From Pseudoips prasinana (lineage: Eukaryota > Arthropoda > Insecta > Lepidoptera > Nolidae), in the NCBI GenBank assembly GCA_951640165.1, contig OX621263.1, positions 5,292,501-5,356,500 on the forward strand: a stretch of DNA of 64,000 bases. The letters run 5' to 3'. The translations under genes were made by a program, and so were the position numbers. Every line of letters begins with the position of its first letter. The first letter of the stretch is position 1. Below the pieces are notes generated by a model. It had not been told where the DNA came from. It did no database searches and saw only the letters and a list, made by a program, of their open reading frames with translations. Below, in pieces: positions 14,001-26,900 of the stretch.

Positions 14001-14753
14001 TTTATTTAATTCATCAGTAAATAACGCGAGCAGCTGTGTTGTATTCTTACCTTTCTGAAAACCAAATTGTTTTACGTTCAAAATGTTATTAGTAGTGAAA
14101 AAGTTATTCAATAAACTGCCTAAGTACTTCTCAATAATTTTATTTATGCAAGACAATATAGTTATAGGTCTGTAGTTATTTGTGACATTCTGTTTACCCT
14201 TTTTATAAATTGCTCTAATAATACCTATCTTTAAACTATCAGGATATATTGATGTGCTTATGCATAAATTGATTAGATGCGAGAGTACTGGGGACATACT
14301 GTCAACTGATATACTACATATACTACTTTTCTTTCGTAAATACATACATATATAGAGAACCCAGACAAACAGACATGTTTATGCAAATATCTATCCAGGA
14401 TGGGAATCGAACCCACGACCTGCTGCGTGAAAGGCAAGCATCTACCAACCACGCTAACCTCGTATTCTTACCTTGTCCCCAGTTCTACCCAACTGAAGCT
14501 GGAGTCCGATGTCTCGGGGCGGATGCTGGCCAGGTAGAACCTCCACACGTCGGACGGTATCCCAGTTTCCTGCGCGTCCGTGCCGAACACGCCCACTCCT
14601 CGGGACTTGGAGAACTTGCCGTCTTCATAGTTCAGATATTCTGGAGAAAGAGACGTTACTAATCATGACTGGAGCATAACAGAAGGCACTACTTATCCTA
14701 TTGATATCATAAAAGTGCATGTGTGTGTGTGTGTGTCTTGTGTGTGTGTTGTG

Positions 14754-14784
<31 letters not shown>

Positions 14785-14867
14785 TGTGTGTGTGTGTGGT
14801 GTGTGTGTGTGTATGTGTGTGTGTATGTGTGTGTGTGTGTGTATATGTGTGTGTGTATATGTGTGTG

Positions 14868-14952
<85 letters not shown>

Positions 14953-17900
14953 CATCATAGCTTTCAAACGGATGGACCGATTTCAACGCGGGATTTTTAT
15001 AGATATGATATTTGATAGCCAGTTTCCTTGCGATGGTTTTTAGATATATATTTGTCCAGCCGTGTAAGAATAACAACTCTTTCACAAAAATATGTAAATG
15101 TCTGTTTTAATTAAGACAGAAATTTATCATCGTCGTATCAAGCGAAAGACGTCCACAGCTGGACAAAGGTCCCAAAGATCTCCACAATCCCAAACCCCAA
15201 AGATCTTGCACTACCCGCTACGTCTTCAGATTCGTGGTCGATATGTGCCCCACCCACTGCCTCTTCAGTTTGCCAATTATTAATACATACGCTTTAATTT
15301 AATATAATGACAGTAAACGAGGCGAAAAAGGTATGCAAAGATCGTGCAGATGGACCTACCTGCCTACCCCTCTGGGAAACAGGCGTGAATCTATGTATGT
15401 ATGTTAATTTAATGTGTTTCAAATTACTATATTTAATTAGTTTAAGTTAACTTTCTGTATGGCTGATGATAAAGAATTATAACCCTATCCCATCCCTGTG
15501 GAACTTAAAAGTCATCCCGAAGGAATATCTCCCAGAGAACGGGCAGCAGTGTCTCCCTGAGTACTATGACCACCATACTGCGATCGCCAACCCGCCTACC
15601 AAACGTGGCGATTATGGCATATCCCTCCAAATGGTGGACCAACTCCATTGTGGAAATCTTTAGTGAAGGCCTTTGTCCAGCAGTGGACGTTATTCGGCTG
15701 ACATTTGTGGAAAGAAAGAAAGTACCTGTCGCAAACAAGTGGCTGACGAGTATATGTCCCTCGTTGACCCCCAGGATAGTCGCCGGGAACATTATCACGT
15801 GGAACGGCACATTATCCTTTGCCATGAATTGGTATAATTTTACCTGAAATATTGAAAAAATACAAAAACAAATTTAACTAAGAATATTTAGTACAAATTG
15901 GGTCCACCCTGTATTGAGTTTAATAGCACCAAAGGTAATGGCCCATTTAGTATGAAAAATATACCTACGGCGTACAGAAATGAAATATGGGGGGAATCAA
16001 AGACAAATGATTATACTTTTCAATGGTAAGTGGTGCATCACTGTGGCTGATGGGGATCATGAAATAAAATATAACACATTGTATTATTGCGCGACCGCAA
16101 CAAAGATCGGGTGAGACCGAGATAGCAATATACGTGTTATTTATTACCTGACCGAACGAGTTTGCTTTATAAGTGTCACGATGATATTTTTATTTAACAA
16201 AACAATGGCAAAGTAAGTCTGCTTGTTTCATTTTCAAGTCTAAACTACTGAACCGATTTTGGTTAAATTGCTTGCCCCGTAGAGATATACATGTAAAGAA
16301 TGAGTATTTATTTGTTTAATACCTTAGGTGCATAGCATAGATTAAGAAAATACATTATTTAATTATTTTTTATCTATCATGTCATGTCAAATTCCTATGA
16401 ATAGACAAAAAAATATATCTTATATACATATTAGATTTGTAGACGGACATAGTAAACTTTTTATCCCAGTGACATTTTTCCATGGGATAAAATAATTTAG
16501 AGACGGGCGAAACCGCTGGTGCAGCTAATTATTATCCAATTTTGATCGGTCTACTGCAAGATCTCTCCATTGAATTATTTTTTTCTTTTTACATATAATG
16601 AACAGTGGGTTATGCCTGCATTATTTGCCATCATTTTCGTTTTTGTACAAAAACATTTTGGAACCGGGTCGGATTATGGGCCATGACCTTTTCTTGGTAG
16701 CTGGTCTTCATAATTTAAGACTTTTAATTAGTAACTAATTTATTATTACCTAGCTGACCCGGCAGACTTCGTCCTGCCTCAATCGATATATAAAAGACTT
16801 TTGTCTTAGAAATCGTTTATTTTGGAAAAAGAAAAGAGCTGTTTTTAGGTTTTTCCCGGCAATTACTCGAATTCTTCTCACCTTTACAAACATTTCAAGA
16901 CCAAGATAAGATAAATCCGTTCAGCAGTTCTCGAGTTTTAGCGAGACTAACGAATAGGAATTGATTTTTAGGGTTCCGTAGCCAAATGGCAAAAAACGGA
17001 ACCCTTATAGATTCGTCATGTCTGTCTGTCTGTCCGTCCGTATGTCACAGCCACCTTTTTCCGAAAATATAAGAGCTGTACTGTTGAAACTTGGTAATTA
17101 GATGTATTCGGAGAACCGCATTAAGATATTTACACAAGAATAGAAAAAGAACAATAATTGTGGGGGGTACCCCATACATAGAACTGAAACTCAACATTTT
17201 TTTTTCATCGTAGCCATACATTTGGGGCGTCTATGGATAGGTCTCCAAAAATTATATTGAGGTTTCTAATATATTTTTTTTCTAATCTGAATAGTTTGCG
17301 CGAGAGACACTTCCAAAGTGGTAAAATGAGTGCCCCCCCCCCCCCCCCTTAACTCCTAAAATAAGAGAATGATAAAACTACAAAATATACAACGTGTAAC
17401 AGAAAGTGTGAACGTAACTTAAGGGGGTTATAGGGTATCAGGACGGCTACCTATGGACGAAACTTCAAACAGAAATAATCATTTTTTATTCAACTAGTAA
17501 TTTATTTTTCTATCGACAACCTAAATCAACAAGTAACACTAGCAAAACTCAGCCGCAAGGGTAATGAACCTTACCGCGAACTCTTGAACTCTTTTTAAAA
17601 AGTGTGTACTGTACAGTCACATAATTTATTACACGTGTTTATTTTAAGATTAAATCAAATGTTTAACTGAATTTTTGCTCCAATTTTTCAAGGTTCCCTG
17701 TAACGACATTTTAATCATTCATACAAATTTGATAACTAGGAAAAATCACTTAATTTAATTTAAATTGATATTCCGCAAGATGTTGGATCTAGGAGAAATA
17801 AATAATTTAATTGACTTATGTAACTGCAGATATTTTTTTGTGTGTTAAATAGTCGGAAACGAATAGGTACTTAATTTTTATACAAACTATACAAACTAAC

Positions 17901-20900
17901 CAGATAAACACACGCGGTACGACTACTGATAAATTACGAAAAAATATGAATAAAGTGCCTAGTACATTATTCATATTTTTGAACATTAGGGGACATTTCG
18001 AATTCCGTCCTGATTTTGTCGCAAGGAACTCTAATACGGCGGCGAATACAAAGGATTGATGTAGGTAAATAATAAATGGTTAAATATTTTTTAATATTCA
18101 TCAAAGCGGGGCCCGCGCCATTTGAATGTGTTCGTGTATAACTCATTGGTCTAGCGGTAGCGTGTTCAACTGCAGGTAATGAAGTCCTGGGTTCAAATCC
18201 CGGGTCGGGCCAAAAAGTTATTATGGGAATAATGAAGTCCTGGGTTCAATTCCCGGGTCGGGCCAAAAAGTGATTATGGGATTTTTCCGGAAAAAGAAAT
18301 TTCTCAGTATCAGCCCGAAGTCTGGGAGTTGACCATATTACACCCCCATGCCTCGGAGAGCACGTAAAGCCGTCGTTCCTGTACCTGACACCTTTCCGGT
18401 CGTATCCCGGATCGGATCATGAGAGTGATGGAATAGAAAGTGCAGGGGCACTTTCAATTCCACCTTTAAAATTTGGAGTGATACACTCTAAATTTTAAAG
18501 GTTCCCTGTAACGACATATTAATCATTCATACAATACATACAAATAAAAAAATATGAATAATGTACTAGGCTCATATGAACAGTAGGGGACATTTCAAAT
18601 TCCGTCCTGATTATATCCAAAGTTACACTAATAGCCAACTCCAACAGACGGTGGCACAGTTGAGACTAGAGATTAACGATAGGGAGCAGGAACTCCTAGC
18701 GTCGGACTTGGAAATCACCAACCTCCCAGAATGTAATGGTGAAAACGTCCTACATACAGTCGAACTGGTCGCTAAGTTACTTTGTGTGACACTAGAACAA
18801 AGGGACATAGTATTCGCTGAGCGTGTGGGTCCCAGATATGACCGTTCAGGAAAGTCTGGTGTGGAAGGTTCGCCAAAAGTGGGTGACGTGGGGTCTGTAA
18901 CGAGGGGGCGACGCATAGTGGTACGCCTTGCTAGGAGACAACTGCAAGAGGAACTGCTACGAAGTGCACGCACTCGCCGCGGCGCAACTTCTGCTGACCT
19001 CGGTTTCACAGCTCCACCACGGCGTTTTTACTTGAATGAAAGACTCACAAAAACAAATAAGCAACTATTTTATAATGTACGGCAAGCCGCTGAGCAACAT
19101 AAATGGAGATATACGTGGACAAAGCGTGGTAAAATACTTGCTAAGCAAGCTGATCGTAAACGTACGTATAGTATTCGTTCAGAAGCTGATCTGCAGCGTG
19201 TTTTTGGAGAAAAAATGTTGGATGAAAATGTTCACGACAGTTAAGATAAAACGACTTTCAGTTCTATTTCAATCTCTCTATAAAAATGTATTATTTTCTT
19301 ATGTTTATTTGCATGCTTCTATTTGTTCTTTATTATTTATGTGTGAATTTTCATGTTTGTTATGCGCTTCGAATAAGTCCTTTTTAGTCTACCTAATAAT
19401 TATTATTATGTACGATATGTCTCAGGAACTAATTTCTTTCCCATATCCTAGTTTATCGTTTTCGCTCATACATACTAAAAAAATGTATCGGTCCCTCATC
19501 GCACATTTAATGTACAAACATATTTCTCTCAAACAAACCAATATTATGCCCAATAAAAACAGCGAACGATACAGAAATGACTAAAAATAAAAAGTTTAAA
19601 GTAGGACTATTCAATGCGGGTTCTCTTAGTACACGTCATGAGGAACTCATAGTAGCCATAATCGAACAGGACGTAGACATTTTGGCAATTAACGAGACTT
19701 GGCTTAAGGAGGGAGAAGATAGTCGTGCCCCATCAGTCCCTAATTACAGATTGCGCCACTTGCCCCGTCCCCCCGCAATACGTTCACGTGGAGGTGGTAT
19801 AGGCTTCTATGTTCGCCAAGGAGTCCGAGTGCGGGAATTACAGCATCCACCCGCGACCTCGGTCGAACAAATGTGGGTAAAGTTAAATATAAACTCTCAC
19901 AGTATCATCATAGGCACGGCTTACAGGCCCCCATGGCTTGACGTGAACGAATTCCTAGATGCCATTTCTGACTCTGTTACATCTTTTGCATACGCTGATA
20001 AGATCATTTTGTTGGGCGATTTTAATGTGAACCTGCTGAATACAACTGATAATAAAACGAGGCTATTTAACGTATTAAACGTAATTACCGAACCTACTCA
20101 CTTAACAGAGCACAGCGAGACATTAATAGACCTTATTTGTACGGATGCTCGGGTGTGTGGGGTGTCAGTTACACATAAACCCGACCTTGGCCATCACGCC
20201 ATGGTAGCGGCGGAGTTCAATTTTAAGATTGACAAACCTGTTCCTCGCTGGATCACATATCGACCCCTAAATGACATTTTAACAGACATTTTCCATGCAG
20301 ATATAGGTAAAATGGACTGGGACTGTATCGGAAGGCTTGACGATGTCAACGACATGGTGATAACATTGAATAGATACATTTTGACTCTAATTGACTTACA
20401 TGCACCAATTAAAAAAATAAAAATTAAAGACCGATGTTATCCATGGATCACTAGTACGATTAAAGATATGATACGTTTACGAGATAGACAGCATAATAAA
20501 TCTAAGCTAAGCAAATCTGAAGCTCATATAGATTCATACAAGCAATTAAAATACACAGTAAGAGCTGCGATTGACAGCGAAAAATGTGCATATTTTAAAT
20601 ATAATATAAACAATAACATAAACCACCCTAAAAGATTATGGAAGAACTTAAAATCTACATTGTCCTTAAACAAAAAACTAGGCCAAGACCTTCCACATCA
20701 TCTCAATAATCCAGATATATTAAATAAACACTTTTTGGATGTGCCTGCAAGTGACGATGTCACTATATCGCAGATGACGGAATTTGAATATAATCGGATT
20801 GGAACGGGTAATTTTATACTCCAGCCTGTTACCGAAGACCAAGTGTCAAAAGTTATACGTAATTTGAAATCTAATGCCATGGGGGTTGATAACATATCTC

Positions 20901-23900
20901 TTGATATGTTGATCTTGACACTACCGCAGTCTCTGAGTGCTATTACTACAATCATAAACAGATCGGTGGCCACGTCAACTTTTCCAGACTTATGGAAGGT
21001 TGCTATTATTAGACCAATCCCCAAAGTCCCCAACCCTTCCAATCCTAAAGATCTACGTCCTATTAGCATATTGCCGTGCATTTCCAAAATATTAGAGAAG
21101 CTGGTATGCGAGCAGCTCACTAAACACCTTGAGCAGTATAATATTTTACAGACTCATCAATCCGGTTTCCGAAAGGGTCACAGTACATCAACTGCGCTAC
21201 TAGATGTAGTTGATGACGTGATCCAGGCGAGGGACCATGGCATGGCGACAATATTAACCCTACTGGACTTTTCACGTGCTTTTGACTGCATAAATGTCCC
21301 ACTGCTTTTATCCAAGCTCTCATACTACGGTTGTAGCATGACGACAGTTAGGTGGTTTCATAGTTACTTGACTAATAGATATCAATTTGTTAGGATAAGA
21401 GATGAGAAAACTGGCATTGATGTCACATCATCACATAGATCGGTAACTAGGGGAGTTCCACAGGGTTCCATTCTCGGACCATTATTATTCATTCTGTACA
21501 GCGCTGATATTATTCACTCCATTAAGAACTGTAAATATCACTTATATGCCGATGATCTTCAGCTGTACCTCTCTTTTCATCCTACACACTGCCTCGAATC
21601 TATAGATATGATCAATGATGACTTGGACAGGATCGCGGAGTGGGCTAGAAAAAATTCTTTGGTACTTAATCCTACCAAGTCTAAGTTCATGATTATGGGT
21701 TCGAGGAACATGATCAGTGATATCCAACAGCATGACCCAAAGGTAAGGATTAATGGTTGTTGTATAGAATGTGTACCCGAAGCACGCAACTTAGGGGTAG
21801 TAATGGACGGTAAGTTGCAGTTCGAAACACATATCGCACAAGCTGTACAAAACTGTTTCTACCGTCTTAAGCTGCTGTACCGGTTGCGTCCTTATAATAG
21901 GTCTTTACCTATGAAATTGCCGTTTTGTATGAAAAAATTTAAACGAATTTTTTTCATGAATTTTTTTATTTGTATTAATCGAAATAATCACCCATGCAAT
22001 CAATGCATCTTTGCCATCGCAGTGGCAGTTTATTGATGCCCTTCTTAAAGAAATCAGCTGGACGGGAGGCAACAAATTCTTCAAAGGCATTTTGTACTGC
22101 CTCTCGGGTATTGAATTTTTTTCCCGCCAAGAAGTTATCCAAATTCTGGAAAAAGTAGTAGTCTGTAGGCGCAAGGTCTGGTGAGTAGGGCGGATGACGG
22201 AGAGCTTCCAACCCCAGTTCTTGCAACTTGGAGACCGTCTGCTGTGCAGTATGAGGTCGCGCGTTGTCGTGCAGGAGCAGCGGAGACGAGCGATTGACCA
22301 ATGCTGGTTGGAGATGCGCCAGCTTCTCCATCATTGTGCTCAGTTCTTCACAGTACACATCTGCAGTAATGCTCACCCCGTTTGGTAAGAAGCTGTGATG
22401 AATCACACCGGCGCTAGACCACCAAACAGTGACCATCACTTTTCTAGGGGTAAGTTTTCGTTTAGGGCATTGTTTAGGTGCTGAACCAGGATCCAACCAA
22501 CTTGCTGAGCGCTTGCGGTTATCAAACAGAATCCATTTTTCATCGCAGGTAACAATGCGGTTCAAAATTCCTTCATTTGTGTGTCTGTTGAGCAGTGCAA
22601 GGCACGTCTCGACGCGTACTTCGCGCTGGCGATCATTGAGTTCGTGGGGCACCCATTTGTCAAGCTTTTTTACCTTGCCAATTTGACGCAAATGGACCAA
22701 TATTGTTTTGACGCTAACGTCGAAAGCTGCTGCTAATTCAGCCGTAGATTGTGTATCATCAGCTTCCACAACCGCCTTTAATTCGTCATTGTCGACCAAA
22801 GTCTTCGGACGACCGCGAGGTTCATTTTTCAGGTCTAAATTTCCAGAACGGAAGCGAGCAAACCAATAACAGGTGGTGCGTTGGTTTGTAGTGTTAGCTC
22901 CGTAAACGTCGTTGATGTTGCGTGCCGCTTGTGCCGCGTTGCTGCCACGACGGTACTCATATTCCATAATTACTCGAATTTTTAACGTATCCATGATGAC
23001 GAAATAGATTGAAATGCGATGAAAATGTAACACTAATCAATAAAGAAATGACTACTTTAGGAAAAAAGAATCCATGTTTTTAAAATAAAATTAATTTGAA
23101 ATTAGAATTCTTAGCCAAACAAAAATTATTTTGATTTGAAATGGCCAGTACTGCAGAACGGCAATTTCATAGGTAAAGACCTAATATTAGTGTCGATGTG
23201 CGTATCACGCTCTGCGAGTCACTTGTACTTTCACGGCTTAACTACGCTGATACTGTCTATGGGTCCTGTCTACTTGCTCGAACGGAAAGACTTATCCAAC
23301 GGGTCCAGAATGCTTGCGCCCGGTTTTGTTACAATATCCCTCCACGATCACATGTAACTCCGTTTCTTAACTGCGGTAACATGATGAAAATGGCTTTACG
23401 TAGAAAGCTTCATCTGGCGACCCTACTGTTTGGTGTAGTAACGAATGGGCGTCCCACATACCTGTACGAGAAGTTGTTCTGGTCACGAGAACATAATTCT
23501 TATAAAACAAGGGCCTCCTCCTACCTTATGTGTACACAAACCCACAGGACTGCTGCATTCCGTGGTAGTTTCCGATACGCTGCTAGTAAAATTTGGAATG
23601 ATCTGCCGCCACCTTTTCATACTTTGAAATCGGTCAACTCTTTCGGTATGCGCTATAAAAAATATTTACTATCACAACAAAAAATTTAAATTTGATAATT
23701 ATAGTTTCTATCGTTCGTTATTAGTGTTAAGCAGTGTAATGTTATCAGTGAATTGTTTTTATTTAGATTATAAGATTATTTTAGTTGCTTATCCTTAATT
23801 TTATAATATGTTTTAAATTATTTATTTATTTATTGCTTTGTTATGTTTTAATTTTAAGTTAAATTTTAATTTTTAATTTGTTTTATATGTATATTTATAT

Positions 23901-26900
23901 TACGTTCTATTTAATTTACTATGCCATTGTGGCTTATATCAGCCTCTATCGGAAGATCAGCGCTGCGGTAATACACCTGTGTTGCCGTAGCTAATGCTGA
24001 GATAGGGGCCTTTTTTGACAACCATTTTTATTATATTAAGTTAGCTATGTATTGTAAGATTTCTTTTTTGTCAAAAATAAACATTTTTTCATTTCATTTC
24101 ATTTCATTCATTTCATTTCATTTCATTTCATTTCAATATGGCGGCAAAATCAAAGAGTTGATGTAGGTAAATAATAAACGGTTAAATATCTTTTAATATT
24201 CATTCAAGCGAGCCGCGCGCGTAGTCGATACCTAGGCGGCTCTTTTGAGTGGACTCAAAGACGCCGCCAAAGGGGCCGCGTTCGAAGAAAGCCGCCAAAT
24301 TCATCAAATATTGTGCATTTTTCATTTAACTATTTAAAAATATTAAAATCATCAGTTGTTCGTAAACTGCTGTCTATTTAGGTCGTGTTTAGTTACTAAA
24401 TCGTCTAAAATGTCGTTTAGTAATGAGTAAAGTGTTCCGCGAAATCCTTAACTATGTCGTTTAGTGATCGTAATAATTTTGAATATTTCGTGCATTCATC
24501 TATGAAAGAATAACCTCAGACGTGCACTTTGTGATGATGAGGATGTGTTAGTTGGCAAGTCTTAGAGTTAAGCTTTCGGTGTCGGTGCAGATTTTAGTGA
24601 ACGTGAAATAATGAAATTCTTCCATCAGTACTGAAAACAACTTCAACTAGAAGTTAAACTATAAAAAGATTCTCGTAATGTGTTTGTGTATCACGTACTT
24701 ATACGATGTAAAGTATCCAATAGCTATTCAGCAGTGCTATAAATAAAAACATAACTCGAAAATAAAACAAAATATGTGTAGTGAGTGCAATCGGAATCAA
24801 ACTACCAGGCGTGCATAGAAACACAGAGGTATGTCAAACAATTTCTAGCGTAAATCAGAATCAGCTGTGCTGTGTTAGTACGGATGTTCGTTATATCGAT
24901 AAAAATACTTGTCGATATGTTGAATGGTATATTATTTTACGATCAAGATTAAGATGATGGTATTTCGGTATGAGATTTTGCGTATAGGCAGGCTTAAGGA
25001 GACCGTATATGCACCTTAAGTTACGTTACTCTTTCTGTTATACGTTGTATATGATGTACATTACCATGAAAACTAACAACGAAAATTGGTTTGAACGAGA
25101 TCATACGTCATAAATCGTAAACTGCAATTTGCTTTCATTTAATAAACTGAAATACTTGCTGCTACGGAACCCTTCATTAAACAACGTCCTTTAACTTTGA
25201 ACGTTTGTAACTTCGACGTTGACAATCGACCGGACCATTTATGACGTCAAATGTGCTCATGGAAACCCAATTAACGATTGATTAAGTAATTTTTAACCTT
25301 TATTTATTTGAACGCCAATCACTATCCCGATGTTCGGAGACTTAGCTAGTAGCCCCCCAAGCTTTGTTTTATTATTTTAATAGTTTTTGGACCTTATTCC
25401 AAAGAGTTAAGGTTGAAATTAATGTGGTCTCATTAGTGGTTAAAATGATCATTTATCACAAAAGATAATACACTTACGTCTAAATCCTTATCAGGTTTCC
25501 ACCACTTCTCGTACTGATTGGTAGCGTTCTGTGTGATGCTCATGTAGCCTATAGGCGCGTCGAACCACACGTAGAAAACCTGCAATCATAATAATATCTT
25601 AGGACATTACTTCCAAACGGCCATCTGATCCCAAACTAAGCAGAGCTTGTACTAAGGAAACCAGATAATTGATATATTATTATATATCCGAATAACACAT
25701 AGGCTATGATTTATAATAATGTAATTCCAGAGTACAAATTTATGTAATTTAAAATAAAATGTATAGCAAATTATTGTATAGATTGTATAATATCAAAGCC
25801 TTTTTTGGCAGATTTTTGACGAACTATGTTTATTTTAAGACCCTGTATTACCAAAAATCACACGAATAAATGAGTTTGAGTTTGAGTTATATATATAAGC
25901 TACATTACTACTACGTTTCATCAAAATCCGTTCAGAAGTTTTTGCGTGAAAGAGTAACAAACACCCATACATCCTTTCGTATTTATCATTTTAGTAGGAT
26001 ACTACTTTTCTTTTGTAAATACATACTTATATAGATAATTACACCCAGACTCGGGAGAAGCAGAAATGTTAATGCACACAAATATCTGTCCTGGGTGGGA
26101 ATCGAACCCACAACCTGCGGCGTGAAAAGCAAGTATCTGCCAACCACGTCAACTGGCCCGGCAATAGTATTTTATTGAGATCACGTCATGAAGACTTGGT
26201 CAAGGAAACTTTGTACGACGCACTACCACTCTGTGAAATCAATTAACTGCGGAGTTCAATCATCATAGGAGCTGTAAGATGTCCACTGCTGGACAAAAGC
26301 CTTCCCCGTTATCATCTTGGGAAGATATGCCACAATCGCCACGCAGACGGGTTGTCGATCGCAGTAAGATGGTCATAGTACTCAGAAGGAAGCTGCTGTC
26401 TGTCCTCTGGTAGATATTCCCTTGGGTCCACTTCTACGCCCCCCACGGGATGAGATGGGGTGATGGTATTCCGATATTCGCCGCCGTCACCACACAGATA
26501 TATAGTATACTAGCTGTGCTCCACGGTTTTACCCGCGTTAAACTTTATAAATTGTCACAGCTTCTCCCCCGTAGGTGATAGCATGATAATATGTTGCCTA
26601 TATGTTGACCCGACCTCCTAGTAATATTCATGTAAAATTTAAAGTCAATCCATGCAGTACTTTTTGAGTTTAGCCCGGACATACATACAGACAAACAGAC
26701 AAAAATTCTAAATATTTTATTTTTGGCTTCGATATAGATTGTATCACGCCCCAAGTATTTAAAAAAATACTCAATGTACAGTTTTGATTTTCCTACGATT
26801 TTATTATATGTTTAGACAATATATTTACCTTTTTACTATATTCCTCTATCGGCACAGAGACGCCCCACTGCAGGTCTCGTGTGACAGCCCTGGCCCGTAG

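Larger units (their letters stand above)
12596..14460 (-). mobile_element. SINE family A, copy 2, split by a LINE
   Basis: The tail half is at 12596-12676 ('ccaaactaagcagagcttgt') and the head half at 14304-14460 (box B complement 'gggaatcgaaccc'). The halves are separated by the LINE at 12677-14303. 'AACT' at 12673-12676 and 14304-14307 is the likely target duplication. Confidence 0.72.
19577..23689 (+). pseudogene. LINE ORF2 (endonuclease + RT), split by mariner
   Basis: The endonuclease (19577-20230) has '[12 protein letters not shown]', 'INETWL', 'YRPPW', '[10 protein letters not shown]', 'IDLICT' and 'GHHAMV'. The RT has '[19 protein letters not shown]', '[17 protein letters not shown]', '[12 protein letters not shown]', '[16 protein letters not shown]' and 'LYADDLQLY'. 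The ORF runs to 'RLRPYN', is cut by mariner (21900-23181), and resumes with '[20 protein letters not shown]' to the stop at 23689. Removing mariner and one TA restores one frame. No RNase H. Confidence 0.85.
18637..24135 (+). mobile_element. Jockey/CR1-group LINE, 5'-truncated, carrying a mariner
   Basis: It contains a truncated ORF1, a spacer, ORF2 split by mariner, and a 3' UTR ending in AATAAAC and an (ATTTC)n tail (24090-24135). The left flank 'actaata' and right flank 'aatatggcggc' match the uninterrupted sequence 'actctaatacggcggc' at 18029-18045, which fixes both borders and gives an AATA duplication. Apart from the mariner, ORF2 is open throughout. It lies antisense to MetRS. Confidence 0.8.
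17383..25047. mobile_element. Unclassified TIR element carrying a SINE and a LINE
   Basis: Left end 'caacgtgtaacagaaagtg' and right end (complement) 'caacgtataacagaaagag' form inverted repeats of about 35 bp, continuing through 'taacgtaacttaagg' with one gap. The host repeat resumes across the ends with 'TATA' on both sides, so the element has a probable 4-bp TATA duplication. Own sequence is about 17383-18114, 18490-18640 and 24136-25047. No transposase was recognised in it, so it is probably non-autonomous. Confidence 0.6.
16967..25165 (+). mobile_element. 'agggttccgtagcc' repeat, split by a TIR element
   Basis: The 5' half (16967-17382: 'agggttccgtagccaaatgg', 'agctgtactgttgaaacttg', poly-C) and 3' half (25048-25165: 'gatgtacattaccatg', 'cttgctgctacggaaccctt') align to one continuous copy at 34868-35278. 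They are separated by the TIR element at 17383-25047. Other copies: 27800-28043 (-) and 50088-50190 (+). Confidence 0.7.

Noticed and set aside
14693..15085. Open frames of poly-Cys/Val or poly-His/Thr on both strands
   Set aside because: They are translations of the GT/CA microsatellite. The same holds for the frames at 7763-8068 and 36502-36753.
18623..19009. 128-codon minus-strand frame
   Set aside because: Shadow of the LINE ORF1 on the plus strand; Ser/Arg-rich composition and no domain.
24453..24700. Transposase start inside the TIR element ('[12 protein letters not shown]')
   Set aside because: It stops after 19 codons and no motif of a known transposase could be recognised downstream.
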